Shown piece by piece: positions 25,929 to 34,794 of a stretch of DNA of 39,050 bases. Position 1 is the stretch's first letter, and each line of letters opens with the position of its first letter. The translations under genes and the position numbers were made by a program. The stretch covers positions 1 to 39,050 of the forward strand of contig CAZLEF010000067.1 of assembly GCA_964558465.1 (NCBI GenBank), written 5' to 3'. The DNA comes from JACJYC01 sp964558465. Its GTDB lineage: Bacteria > Bacteroidota > Bacteroidia > Chitinophagales > Saprospiraceae. Below the pieces are notes generated by a model. It had not been told where the DNA came from. It did not search any database and was given only the letters and a program-made list of their open reading frames with translations.

Positions 25929-26479
25929 CCGAAAATTTTCTTTATGGGAAGTTCCAGGTTAACATTCCGGGCCTTTAAAACATCCCCTTTTAACCCTATT
26001 TGACTAAACCGGTATATTTCTCCAAAAGGCTGCCAGTAGGCCTGAATTTCTTTCTTTTCGAGATCGATCAACCAGCATTCCGGGACTGCGTTTTGGGCGT
26101 AAAGCGGCAGTTTTATTTGGCGATCATATACAATCGAGCTATCGCAAACTTCAATGATCAAAAGGATATCTTCAGCGCAAGGATGTGCTGTTTCATAAAA
26201 ATCTTCTTTGAATTTGACGATCGCAATATCCGGTTCAGGTTCGGAAAAATCGCTTAAAACCACCGGATTTTGGACGCGAAGGATTACTTCGTCTCCCAAC
26301 TGTCTGGATAACAAATTGTTGATCCTGTCAACCACAGAAGCGTGTTTACTGCCAATCGGACTCATTTCATAAATTTCCCCGTTTATTAATTCGACACCCT
26401 GTTCAGGCAATATGCCGGCTTCTCCCATTCTGTGGAAGTCATTTACCGAAATTAAGTGTTTTTGAACTTGAATCGACAT
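25925..26479 (-). CDS. Uma2 family restriction endonuclease-like protein
   Basis: This 184-aa protein matches the Uma2 (PD-(D/E)xK-fold) family. It has a DFHRMGEAGILPE helix and the ELINGEIYEMSPIG strand pair, then EPDIAIV (the D of the active site) and LLIIEVCDSS (the E-x-x motif), followed by YDRQIKLPLYAQ and WLIDLEKKEIQAY. Uma2 proteins are frequent in multicellular-type bacteria and are regarded as nuclease-like, though the natural target is unknown. I chose the ATG at 26479 instead of an upstream TTG at 26494. The stop codon overlaps that of the opposite gene. Confidence 0.85.
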   Translation of the reverse strand: MSIQVQKHLISVNDFHRMGEAGILPEQGVELINGEIYEMSPIGSKHASVVDRINNLLSRQLGDEVILRVQNPVVLSDFSEPEPDIAIVKFKEDFYETAHPCAEDILLIIEVCDSSIVYDRQIKLPLYAQNAVPECWLIDLEKKEIQAYWQPFGEIYRFSQIGLKGDVLKARNVNLELPIKKIFG

Positions 26480-26513
26480 AAAATTTGTAATCAAACAGTT
26501 GCCTGGAATAAGT

Positions 26514-26521
26514 CAAAGTTA
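26514..26521 (-). promoter_or_regulatory. Possible -7 element for the Uma2 gene
   Basis: Reading the minus strand, TAACTTTG matches TANNTTTG exactly and lies about 35 bp before the start codon. A TTTG (plus-strand CAAA at 26545-26548) is 23 bp upstream, longer than the usual 19. Confidence 0.4.
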
Positions 26522-26558
26522 ATAATTTTTTTTGGACGTGTTCCCAAATTTTAACGCT

Positions 26559-28424
26559 TCATCTTCCCAAATACACCAGCAAAGCCGATATATCCGAGGG
26601 CGACACCCCACTGATGCGACTGGCCTGCCCGATGGTCCTGGGCTTTAAACGGGTGAGTTTTTCACGTGCCTCGGAAGACAGGGAAGGCATCTGATCGTAC
26701 CGGAAATTGTCGCTGAGCCGGACTTCCTCCAGCCGGTTGAGTTTGTCGGCCATTTCTTTTTCCCGGATGATATAACCCTCGTATTTCATGTTGATCTCGG
26801 ACAACATCACGCTTTCCGGGTCAAACCCGGCCAGGAATTCCCGTACGGCTGGAACGACTTCACCGAGGTCGGCCATATTGACCTGCGGCCGCAACAGGAT
26901 CCCCTGCAGCTTCACCTTTTGCCGGATAGGGGAGGAGTCCCTGCTTTCCAGCAAAGTATTGACCTCTCCGGGTTCCACACTAAATTCTTCAAAAAATTTT
27001 TCAATTGTTTTGGCGTTGGATTCCTTGATCCGCACCCGCTCGAGGCGTTCTTCCGAACCGCGGACCCCCAGTTGATGCGCCAGCGGCGTCAGCCGGATAT
27101 CGGCGTTGTCCTGCCGGAGCAGGATCCGATATTCTGCCCTGGAGGTGAACATCCGGTAGGGCTCCTCCGTTCCTTTATTGATGAGGTCGTCGATCAGCAC
27201 CCCGATATAGGCTTCCGACCTTTTGAGAATGAAAGGTTCTTTTTCGTTGATGGCGAGGTGCGCGTTGATCCCCGCGATCAAACCCTGGCAGCCGGCCTCT
27301 TCATAACCCGTTGTGCCGTTGATCTGACCGGCAAAAAACAGGTTCCTGACCAGGTGCGTTTCAAGCGAAAGTTTCAACTGGGTAGGCGGAAAATAGTCGT
27401 ATTCGATCGCATATCCAGGCCGGAACATTTTCATGTGCTCAAACCCGGGTACCATCCGCAAAGCCTTGTATTGAACGTCTTCCGGCAGGGAAGAAGAAAA
27501 ACCGTTGACATAGATCTCGCAGGTATCCCAGCCCTCCGGCTCTACAAAAAGCTGGTGGCGGTCCTTTTCGGCAAAACGGTTCACCTTGTCCTCGATAGAC
27601 GGGCAATAACGCGGCCCGCGGCCTTGTATCCGTCCGTTGAACATAGGAGAGCGGTCAAACCCCGATTTGAGCAATTCATGTACCTCCGGGCTTGTATAAG
27701 TGATATGACAGGGTAGTTGCCGGGTGAGTTTCGGCGTATCTGTATAGGAAAACCTGGAGGGGTTTTCGTCGCCGGGCTGGAGCTCCATGCGCGAATAATC
27801 GAGCGTGCGGCCGTCCACCCTGGGCGGGGTGCCGGTTTTCATGCGGCCGGCTTCAAAACCCAGCTGAACCAGTTGTTCCGTGATTCCCGTAGCCGCTTTT
27901 TCGCCGGCCCGCCCGCCGCCAAATTGTTTTTCGCCGATATGGATAACGCCGTTGAGGAAAGTACCATTGGTGAGTACAACCGCCCGGGATTCGATTTCCA
28001 GGCCCATACCCGTCCGCACACCCTTGACTTCACCGTTTTTTACCAGCAACCCGGATACCATTTCCTGCCAAAAGTCAATATTGGGGTGTTCTTCCAGCAT
28101 CTTGCGCCATTTGGCGGCAAACAGCATCCGGTCGCTTTGCGCCCGCGGGCTCCACATGGCGGGGCCTTTCGACAGGTTGAGCATCCGGAATTGCAGCATG
28201 GTATGATCCGTAACAATGCCGGAGTACCCGCCCAATGCGTCAATTTCCCGCACGATCTGCCCTTTTGCAACGCCGCCCATAGCCGGGTTGCAAGACATTT
28301 GCGCGATGGTCTGCATGTTCATGGTCGCCAGCAATACTTTCGACCCGAGGTTGGCTGCAGCAACTGCCGCTTCGCAACCCGCATGACCTGCGCCGACTAC
28401 TATGACATCGTAGCTTGGGAACAT
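26559..28424 (-). CDS. mnmG: tRNA uridine-5-carboxymethylaminomethyl modification enzyme MnmG
   Basis: This 621-aa protein has the full length of MnmG (GidA). With MnmE it modifies U34 of tRNAs that read split codon boxes, using FAD and methylene-tetrahydrofolate. The N-terminal Rossmann site is VVGAGHAGCEAAVAAA (residues 10-25). Further family signatures are CNPAMGGVAKGQ, RTGMGLEIESRAVVLTNGTFLNG, GRMKTGTPPRVDG, the FAGQINGTTGYEEA segment and the C-terminal SRISGVSPSDISALLVYL segment. No frameshift or missing motif was seen. The cytoplasmic protein is encoded alone; the HIT gene is 115 bp upstream, separated by simple repeats. Confidence 0.97.
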   Translation of the reverse strand: MFPSYDVIVVGAGHAGCEAAVAAANLGSKVLLATMNMQTIAQMSCNPAMGGVAKGQIVREIDALGGYSGIVTDHTMLQFRMLNLSKGPAMWSPRAQSDRMLFAAKWRKMLEEHPNIDFWQEMVSGLLVKNGEVKGVRTGMGLEIESRAVVLTNGTFLNGVIHIGEKQFGGGRAGEKAATGITEQLVQLGFEAGRMKTGTPPRVDGRTLDYSRMELQPGDENPSRFSYTDTPKLTRQLPCHITYTSPEVHELLKSGFDRSPMFNGRIQGRGPRYCPSIEDKVNRFAEKDRHQLFVEPEGWDTCEIYVNGFSSSLPEDVQYKALRMVPGFEHMKMFRPGYAIEYDYFPPTQLKLSLETHLVRNLFFAGQINGTTGYEEAGCQGLIAGINAHLAINEKEPFILKRSEAYIGVLIDDLINKGTEEPYRMFTSRAEYRILLRQDNADIRLTPLAHQLGVRGSEERLERVRIKESNAKTIEKFFEEFSVEPGEVNTLLESRDSSPIRQKVKLQGILLRPQVNMADLGEVVPAVREFLAGFDPESVMLSEINMKYEGYIIREKEMADKLNRLEEVRLSDNFRYDQMPSLSSEAREKLTRLKPRTIGQASRISGVSPSDISALLVYLGR

Positions 28425-28431
28425 TATTTAA

Positions 28432-28535
28432 TTGATCCGATTGATTGGATTGGTTCGATTGATACGATTGATTGGATTGATTCGAATCAACAAATCAACG
28501 CATCAACAAATCAACCACGCCGATGACGTGGCACG
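28432..28535. repeat. GATTGATTGG / ATCAAC word repeats and hairpin
   Basis: Degenerate runs of GATTGATTGGATTG (28437-28485) are followed by their complement-like words AATCAACAAATCAAC, so the whole stretch can fold on itself. The hairpin CCACG-CCGATGA-CGTGG (28514-28530) follows. The words AATCAACCACG and GGCACGCACATCAAC are shared with 913-1000. The repeats lie in the gap between mnmG and the HIT gene. Confidence 0.65.
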
Positions 28536-28539
28536 CACA

Positions 28540-28938
28540 TCAACAATTCAACAATTTCATCCGTATCGCTTCCGCCAATTCCGCCAGTTCCTCCTGGGTC
28601 ATGGATATTGGATTGGAAAAGCTCAGGTCGGCCACCTGGTCCACAGGGATCAGGTGCACGTGGGCATGCGCCACTTCAAGGCCTATCACCGCCATTCCGA
28701 CCTTTTTACAAGGCACAACTGCCTGAATGGCTTTGGCCACTTTTTTGGCAAAAACCATCAACCCTTCCAGTTCTTCATCCTCCAGATCAAATAAATAATC
28801 CACCTCCCTTTTGGGAACAACCAGGGTATGGCCCCGCTTTACAGGCCGGATGTCGAGAAAAGCAAAGTAACGGTCGGTCTCTGCAATCTTATGGCAAGGA
28901 ATTTCGCCTTCAATGATCCGGGTAAAAATGCTGGACAT
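28540..28938 (-). CDS. HIT family hydrolase (HinT-like)
   Basis: This 132-aa HIT protein has the complete active-site motif HAHVHLIP (about residues 93-100; the middle His is the nucleophile). The earlier family motifs IF..II.GEIP (residues 4-14) and the PVKRGHTLVVPKR segment (about 32-44) are also present. HinT-like enzymes hydrolyse purine nucleoside phosphoramidates and adenylated intermediates in the cytoplasm. The gene starts 6 bp after the greA stop codon and is almost certainly cotranscribed with it. The C-terminus is slightly extended and helical compared with the minimal HinT. Confidence 0.92.
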   Translation of the reverse strand: MSSIFTRIIEGEIPCHKIAETDRYFAFLDIRPVKRGHTLVVPKREVDYLFDLEDEELEGLMVFAKKVAKAIQAVVPCKKVGMAVIGLEVAHAHVHLIPVDQVADLSFSNPISMTQEELAELAEAIRMKLLNC

Positions 28939-28944
28939 GGCGGA

Positions 28945-29412
28945 TTACAGTGTAATATCGATAATTTCGAATTCTATCGGACCGTTGGGGGTCTGAATCT
29001 TGGCGATTTCGCCGATGACTTTTCCCAGCAGCCCCTGTCCGAAGGGAGAACTGACCGAAATTTTGCCCAATTTCAAATCGGCTTCCGATTCGGAAACAAG
29101 CTGATAGGTGATTTGTTTGGCCGTTTTTGTATTCTTGATCGTTACCTTGGTCAAAACAGTGACCTTCGATGCGTCCAGCATGCTTTGATCCAGCACCCGG
29201 GATTGAGAAAGGGTTTTTTCCAATTCGTTGATTCGAAATTCCAGCAATCCCTGTGCTTCTTTCGCAGCGTCATATTCTGCGTTTTCGGATAAATCGCCCT
29301 TATCCCGCGCTTCTGCAATGGCGCGGGCAGCATCCTGACGGCCCCTGGACTTTAATTCATCCAACTCAGCCCTCAATTTGTCATAACCTTCCTGCGTCAG
29401 ATAGTGAACCAT
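28945..29412 (-). CDS. greA: Transcription elongation factor GreA
   Basis: This 155-aa protein has the normal length and both GreA domains. Residues 1-75 are the coiled coil that enters the RNA polymerase secondary channel: YLTQEGYDKLRAELDELK, ARAIAEARDKGDLSENAEYDAAK, with the acidic tip residues D and E in GDLSENAEY. Residues 80-155 are the FKBP-like domain, with VTIKNTKTAKQITYQLV, KISVSSPFGQGLLGK and GEIAKIQTPNGPIEFEIIDI. GreA stimulates transcript cleavage in backtracked polymerase. The leader carries a strong terminator hairpin between a good promoter and the start codon. The downstream HIT gene is cotranscribed. Confidence 0.97.
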   Translation of the reverse strand: MVHYLTQEGYDKLRAELDELKSRGRQDAARAIAEARDKGDLSENAEYDAAKEAQGLLEFRINELEKTLSQSRVLDQSMLDASKVTVLTKVTIKNTKTAKQITYQLVSESEADLKLGKISVSSPFGQGLLGKVIGEIAKIQTPNGPIEFEIIDITL

Positions 29413-29458
29413 TTCTGATGAATTTTATCGATCTGTTCTTTAGCGCTGTACCAAAGAT

Positions 29459-29506
29459 TAAAAAAGGCAAGAACGCTTCCTCCTCCCGGGAGAAAACGTC
29501 CTTGCC
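29459..29506 (-). terminator. Intrinsic terminator, in the greA leader
   Basis: Read on the minus strand, GGCAAGGACG pairs with CGTTCTTGCC (one G-T) around a loop that contains the palindrome CTCCCGGGAG, and a TTTTTT tract follows. It lies 47 bp upstream of the greA start and downstream of its predicted promoter. It can also end the porV-like operon transcript. Confidence 0.8.
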
Positions 29507-29516
29507 TGTTGCGCTG

Positions 29517-29548
29517 CAAAGATAAGGCCTTATCTGCAGAAATTCAAG
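29517..29548 (-). promoter_or_regulatory. greA: Bacteroidota-type promoter for greA
   Basis: On the minus strand, CTTG (29548-29545), 20 bp, then TATCTTTG (29524-29517) matches the Bacteroidota promoter, with a perfect -7 element and one mismatch in the -33 element. Transcription would start about 29510, giving a leader of about 100 nt that holds the terminator. Confidence 0.6.
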
Positions 29549-29555
29549 TGGCGGC

Positions 29556-30611
29556 TTAAATATTTATCCGGATGCCTATATTATGGGTGCCATTCCAGAG
29601 CCGGGTCTGGAGGTAAGCATAGTCGATGCCAAATTTGACATTTTTGTTTTCTTTGCTGAAGGGAACCTGGACGGAAGCCCCGGCGCACAGACCGGTATAG
29701 ATAGGGGCTGTAACCGGATCCTCCGATCCGAATTCATATTTGTATCCTCCGCGAAGCATGAACATGTCCTTCAGCGAATATTCCAGTCCGGCGCCAAGTT
29801 GGTCCTGTGAAAATGAATTGGCGGTAAAATTGCCAAGAACGGTCAACCTATGCGCTTCGCTGGCATAAAAATCATAGGAAAGCCCTATGTGAAGAACAGA
29901 AGGAAGCTCAAAGCCTGCACTCCGTTGACTGAACGTAAGTTCGTAATCCGTATCCCCGGCCCCTTTTGTAAAAGTGGAAAGGCCTTCCCCGCCAAAGGTC
30001 ATCCTGGAGCCGATATTGCGCAGGGAAATGCCAAATTTGAAATTGTCTTTTGGACCAGTTACGTATTGTACGCCGGCGTCGAGGGCAAAACCAGCCGCGG
30101 AAACATCGGCAATGGATTCGGATATCAAACGGAATAATACGCCAACAGAGATCTTGTTCTCAAAGATATGCGAGTACCCGAAACCAAGGTTAAAAAAATT
30201 GGGCGAATAAAATACCCCGGTGCCTTCCGGCTGTTGGGTAGTGGTTACCCGGATATCCCCAAAATCCAGCGCCATCAGCGACAACCCGAAGGCGCCGTTT
30301 TTACCCACCTTTTGGGATAGGCCCAATGCGTTTATCTTCATCCCGGTTCCCTGAAGGTACAGCGCGTTTCCCAAAACAATCTCTGTTTTATTGACCCTCG
30401 ATAGCCCCGCAATGTTAAGGTGCATCGCTTCCACACCGGTGACCATCGAGGTGTTCATCGCGTGCAGGCCGGCCATCCGGGCATAGGGTACCATCAAAAG
30501 TTCATACGCCCCCGCTTCACCCTGGCGATCCGGATTGCCCGCTATCAGCGCGCCTGCGCAGCTCAGGGTAATTAAAATGAATGAAAATATACGGAAGTAA
30601 ATATTTTTCAT
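29556..30611 (-). CDS. PorV/PorQ family outer-membrane barrel protein
   Basis: This 351-aa protein starts at the ATG at 30609-30611, which opens a signal peptide (MKNIYFRIFSFILITLSCAGALIAG). A longer frame reaches 30785 but lacks a signal and runs over the 3' end of the previous gene. The mature protein is a barrel of the PorV/PorQ (FadL-like) type: MAGLHAMNTSM and GVEAMHLNIAGL near the N-terminus, then alternating strands such as NFFNLGFGYSHIF and LGAGLEYSLKDMFMLRGGYKYEFG, and a final strand RIRINI-like ending in NIGIRINI. PorV shuttles T9SS substrates to the attachment complex at the cell surface. It is the last gene of the operon with the T9SS-tailed protein, so it may be a dedicated partner. 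Confidence 0.85.
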   Translation of the reverse strand: MKNIYFRIFSFILITLSCAGALIAGNPDRQGEAGAYELLMVPYARMAGLHAMNTSMVTGVEAMHLNIAGLSRVNKTEIVLGNALYLQGTGMKINALGLSQKVGKNGAFGLSLMALDFGDIRVTTTQQPEGTGVFYSPNFFNLGFGYSHIFENKISVGVLFRLISESIADVSAAGFALDAGVQYVTGPKDNFKFGISLRNIGSRMTFGGEGLSTFTKGAGDTDYELTFSQRSAGFELPSVLHIGLSYDFYASEAHRLTVLGNFTANSFSQDQLGAGLEYSLKDMFMLRGGYKYEFGSEDPVTAPIYTGLCAGASVQVPFSKENKNVKFGIDYAYLQTRLWNGTHNIGIRINI

Positions 30612-30656
30612 GTTTGAATTTTTAAAAATCTGCAAACAGGCAACCGGCTCGCCCCC

Positions 30657-30696
30657 AGTTGGCAATCTGTTGCCTTTTTTGAACAGACTGCCAACT
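30657..30696 (-). other. Long intercistronic hairpin
   Basis: Arms of 13 bases (AGTTGGCAGTCTG and CAGATTGCCAACT on the minus strand, one G-T pair) flank a 14-nt loop. It lies between the stop of the T9SS-tailed protein gene and the porV-like start and could set relative mRNA stability. An alternative shorter stem (GGCAA-CAGA-TTGCC) would compete with it. Confidence 0.55.
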
Positions 30697-30720
30697 GAAG
30701 ACGGTCGGACTGCCAACCGA

Positions 30721-33700
30721 CTACAACCCCGTAGGATCAAATTTCCGGTTAACCCCGAACCATTTGATTGTGCGTTCGCCCTCATCCGACTTGACGTGGA
30801 TCAGGTACACCCCGCTGGCCACCGGAATGCCGCTTTTGTTCTTAAGATCCCATTCCAGATCGGGAATGATCTGTTTGCCCTCGATCCCGTAACCCTTCGG
30901 GTCTGCCGACCGTTCGTCCCGGGTATATTGACGGATAAACTTGCCGTCGAGCGAGAAGATCGTCACGACACATTTCGCAGGAAGATTGGTGATCTTCACC
31001 AGCGTTTCCGTAGATGAATTTTCGTAATCGGAAAACCCGTAATAAGGATTCGGCACGACATTGATCTCATCCAGCGCAGTGGCAATTTCAGGTGTGGTCA
31101 GGGTGGCGGCTTCTTTGCCTTCCACCTTGAAACGATACAACGGATGGAAACCATTCTCGCCCGAACCGGTCCGGTCAAATCCGGGTGGGATCAACGGCTT
31201 GGTTTCGACTTTATAGGGGTTATCCACCCGTATTTTTACCGTCATGTCGGTTGGGATTAATCCGTCGGCATAGGAAAGCATCTGCTGCCCCGGCGCCGCT
31301 GTGATCAGGCCCGACCAGGTAATTTCTTTCAACACCTGCACCTTTCCGCCGGAAGGGGCGCCCGGGCGGAGGAAGTTTTTAAATACTTCACAACCGTCGT
31401 AGGGCACTTTTGTGACATAAATAAAATGCTGTCCTCCGGTTACGTAGTTATAATTAAACAGGAAGGGCACGGATCCGTCGTCAGTCGGCGTTGCAAATAA
31501 CAGGTCGGACGGGTTGAACATCATATCCGCGCCGTTGTTGGCTGCAGGGATCAATGTCCCGTCATAAGTGCTGTTCTCACCAAAGAAAATGTTCAGGCGC
31601 TGCCCGCTTTCCACATCCACGGCGTACCCTGGGAAATAACCGAAACCAATGCTGCCGTCGGTATCGGTTTTAGGCCGGCCGGTTGCCGCATCTGCTTCTT
31701 TGGTCACAGACGGGGTGTTCCGCAGGTCAAAATGCAACGATCCGCCCTGTGAAATAAAACCGCCTTCCCGCCAGTAAATATTGGAGGTCTCTACGATCAC
31801 GCACCGGCTCCACAAACTCTTGTCGGAGGTAAAAACAATGTCCACATTGTTCAGGTCGGCCAGGTTCAGACGGGCCCTGACGCCGGAATGCCCGCCGTTG
31901 CCCTCGGTCCAGGCCGGAGTGATATAGGGCGGGTCTTCTTCGCTCTTGGCTTCCCAGTCGCATAGGTAAAACGGTAAGATTCCGGTTGTCATATTGGTCA
32001 ATTGTTGCATAGGATCGTCGTCATAAAACTTCTCACCCGTTTCAGTCGGCGCAAAGGCATACATGGTATTGTCCAGGAAGAATAAACCGGTCCCAAGGTT
32101 GGTCTTGTTGGCGATCGGCGCAAACCATCGGCGAGGCGCCGCTCCTTTGTAAACTTCCTCATACCCGCGCGCGCCGTTGGTCCCAAACCGGTCAACACCG
32201 GTCTCGGCGGGTTGGCCGACCGTAATGGAAAACCCATACTGGGCAATGACCTGCTCGTTGAGTTCATCGATCGTTCTTTCAGAATAGATCGGAGCAATAG
32301 ATGGCGTGCTGAGGTTGCGAAGCACCCACCTTGCGGTATCTTCCAGTTTGGTATCGGTCATTTTGGGGTCAAAGAACGCCAGTTCAAAGTCTCCGTTGAC
32401 CACTTCGAGCGGGTTGAAAACCTGCACCTGAACAGGGCCGCGGCCTTCCTGGTAAATCAGTTCACCTTTGAACGGGGTTGTGCTGGCTTTGAAATGTTCT
32501 TCCAGGTCAGCCCGGGTATCATCCGTGAAATCGAGGAAATTGCCCCCTGTTCCGATCCCGTCCAGACGGGTGATTTCTACCCCTTCGCCGTAAACGGACT
32601 GGAGTTTCCGGTCAAGGATCGGGCGCGGGATCACCGTATAAAAGGCGTTCTCCCCATCCCCAACATTCCGGTCGCCTTCCAGGTAGGGGTCCCGTTGTCC
32701 GGTCTCCGAAACCGGATCGAATAGCTGATAGTTATTATAGGCATAGGCCACTGCCGCAAAATAATATTTTTTGTGATTGATCAGGCGGCGGTCGCCTTCG
32801 GCAAACTGGTCTTCCGTGATCCTGAACGTATGCCGGATGCCGGAGTTAACGCCCGTTACCTGCAATTCCGGGATGAATATAGGTGTATTGGTCGGCGTAC
32901 CGATGCCAGGCTCCAGTGTTGCCCAGTTAAACACCTTTGCAACGCCGTTGCGCAGATCAACTGTGTAGATTTCCCGGACTTTGGCAGGGTCCTCTCTTTC
33001 TGCCAGCGTGACATCCGGCCCGGAAAGCTGGAATAAGCGGTATCCCTCAAACCGGTATAAACTGTCCGGCTCACCTTCCGGCAGTCGCAGAACCGGCTCG
33101 GCATAGGCTTCAAAGGCATTGTTGGAAGTCAAGGTATCATTACTGAAAACGGCGATGATCTCCTTGTCCAGTTCCACCCAGTCCACATCCGGGGCGTCGG
33201 GGCCGCGGGTCAGCCTGAAACAGTTGTCAAACAGGTTTTGGGCAATATCGTCAGCGTCCAGCAGGGCTGTAATATCAGGGCAGGGATAAACGGCGGTCGG
33301 CATCCAGACCACCCCGACGATCAGTTCATTGACCGCGCCGGGGTCCAGACGGAAAGGCCCTGATGCCTGGACCGTCCTCCGGTCGCCAACCGGCAAACCC
33401 TCGCTGCACATCGACCAGCCGGTGGGGTTGTTGGGCGGGTCCGGGAAGGCATATTTGATCGGAGCGCCGTCGTTGTAGCCGTCGTCCCCAAAGGTGAACG
33501 AACTGCCGTCCCGCCAGCGGCCGGAAAGATAGTAATAATATTCTTGTACGGTTTGCGGGTCGGTGGTGGGCGGCAGCGGGGTAGGATCTACGCCGCCGTT
33601 GTTGTAATAAGTAAAAGAGGACATGCCGATCTCTTTGCCGTTTTCGTCCAGCGGCCCGCGGAAATAGTCGACACCCAGCAAAGGGATATTGGTACCGTAC

Positions 33701-34770
33701 GTCCGGACGCCGCCGTCGCAAATGGTACCGGTCGTGCCGTCGGCCGCATCCTCATTGTATACGAAAGCAAGGCTTCTGGTCACATCACACCCCACATAAT
33801 CGTCGGTATAACAACCCAGGTCGGGATCCACCCACATGGCGAAATAGGTGCTGTCGATACTTTCTACCGCGCGGTTGATCAGTTTGTACCGCTGAAAGGT
33901 CATGTTGTTGATCTCGTCGCTGGTCTTATAGGCAAAAGCCTGTACCTGCACCTCCATCCGGATGGGCAAGCCGTCCGACTCCTCATGCGTGTTACCGGCA
34001 TCGTTGTAGATCCAGAAGATCATTTCATCCGGATACTGGGGCGTCGTGCAACCGCGGATCTCGATGATCGGGTAATCGCCGTCGAGTGGGTTGTAATAAC
34101 CGTCCACAACGCCTTCATCCCAGAAACCGGCAAGGCCCTGCTCCGTGTCCGGCAGATCAAAACCATGTATCTCCGAGAAAAATGGATTTCGTTTGCCTGG
34201 CCATCCCTTTACACCTGCGGGAATATCCTCTTCACGGTATTCGATCCCTTTGGCAAGGCTTTCCTTGTATTGCGCAATGTGCAACCGGATTTCATCCCCG
34301 GTCACCACAAAAAACTTGTCCCATGCAGCGCAGGTATCCCGGCTGGTAGTGCCCCGGTTGGGGCCGTCCGGCACCAGCGGCCCCGACCAGAAGTCGAAAC
34401 TGCCGTTGCTCCGGCCAAAGGTTTGTGTAGCTACCTTGAATTCACCTGCCGGTGTTTTTCCGCCCAGCCAGACCGCGCCTGCAAAAATAGAGGAGACTTC
34501 AGGTACCCCCGGCGGCACTTTGGGCACGACGTAACGGCCGTCGCTGCCATCCCACCAGACGTCGCCGGCGGAGTTCAAACGGGCTCTGACGTTATTAATG
34601 GCCTGGTCAATCGGGCTGACTGAATTGTCGCAGGACTGCCTGAAATTCAGCCGGTCCGGTCGTTGATTATTTGCGGGTTTTTTTCCGTGATCGGGATTGA
34701 TATGGCTGTAGGCCGGCAAAACGGCCGCAAAACCAACCATGATCAATAGCCATCTTTTAATATAATACAT
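30721..34770 (-). CDS. Large secreted protein with T9SS-type C-terminal domain
   Basis: This 1349-aa protein has a signal peptide (basic MYYIKR, hydrophobic core, cleavage near PAYS, residue 22). A large beta-rich body carries no domain I recognise; it is rich in Asp/Gly/Pro loops such as PDLGCYTDDYVG and is probably a surface or extracellular protein. The final 110 residues have the features of a type IX secretion sorting domain: VVPNPYYG..YENS, a KITNLPAKCVVTIFSLDGKFIRQ strand pair, WDLKNKSGIPVASGVYLIHV, and a GERTIKWFGVNR end. It is 24 bp downstream of the TonB receptor and followed by the PorV-like gene. The three probably form one export or surface-uptake unit. Confidence 0.85.
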   Translation of the reverse strand: MYYIKRWLLIMVGFAAVLPAYSHINPDHGKKPANNQRPDRLNFRQSCDNSVSPIDQAINNVRARLNSAGDVWWDGSDGRYVVPKVPPGVPEVSSIFAGAVWLGGKTPAGEFKVATQTFGRSNGSFDFWSGPLVPDGPNRGTTSRDTCAAWDKFFVVTGDEIRLHIAQYKESLAKGIEYREEDIPAGVKGWPGKRNPFFSEIHGFDLPDTEQGLAGFWDEGVVDGYYNPLDGDYPIIEIRGCTTPQYPDEMIFWIYNDAGNTHEESDGLPIRMEVQVQAFAYKTSDEINNMTFQRYKLINRAVESIDSTYFAMWVDPDLGCYTDDYVGCDVTRSLAFVYNEDAADGTTGTICDGGVRTYGTNIPLLGVDYFRGPLDENGKEIGMSSFTYYNNGGVDPTPLPPTTDPQTVQEYYYYLSGRWRDGSSFTFGDDGYNDGAPIKYAFPDPPNNPTGWSMCSEGLPVGDRRTVQASGPFRLDPGAVNELIVGVVWMPTAVYPCPDITALLDADDIAQNLFDNCFRLTRGPDAPDVDWVELDKEIIAVFSNDTLTSNNAFEAYAEPVLRLPEGEPDSLYRFEGYRLFQLSGPDVTLAEREDPAKVREIYTVDLRNGVAKVFNWATLEPGIGTPTNTPIFIPELQVTGVNSGIRHTFRITEDQFAEGDRRLINHKKYYFAAVAYAYNNYQLFDPVSETGQRDPYLEGDRNVGDGENAFYTVIPRPILDRKLQSVYGEGVEITRLDGIGTGGNFLDFTDDTRADLEEHFKASTTPFKGELIYQEGRGPVQVQVFNPLEVVNGDFELAFFDPKMTDTKLEDTARWVLRNLSTPSIAPIYSERTIDELNEQVIAQYGFSITVGQPAETGVDRFGTNGARGYEEVYKGAAPRRWFAPIANKTNLGTGLFFLDNTMYAFAPTETGEKFYDDDPMQQLTNMTTGILPFYLCDWEAKSEEDPPYITPAWTEGNGGHSGVRARLNLADLNNVDIVFTSDKSLWSRCVIVETSNIYWREGGFISQGGSLHFDLRNTPSVTKEADAATGRPKTDTDGSIGFGYFPGYAVDVESGQRLNIFFGENSTYDGTLIPAANNGADMMFNPSDLLFATPTDDGSVPFLFNYNYVTGGQHFIYVTKVPYDGCEVFKNFLRPGAPSGGKVQVLKEITWSGLITAAPGQQMLSYADGLIPTDMTVKIRVDNPYKVETKPLIPPGFDRTGSGENGFHPLYRFKVEGKEAATLTTPEIATALDEINVVPNPYYGFSDYENSSTETLVKITNLPAKCVVTIFSLDGKFIRQYTRDERSADPKGYGIEGKQIIPDLEWDLKNKSGIPVASGVYLIHVKSDEGERTIKWFGVNRKFDPTGL

Positions 34771-34794
34771 GATATTCAGGTTTGACTTTAGGAA

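Noticed and set aside
30661..30681. A plus-strand stem GGCAA-TCTG-TTGCC followed by TTTTTT, like a terminator
   Set aside because: There is no plus-strand gene that would need it; the same bases are part of the longer minus-strand hairpin.
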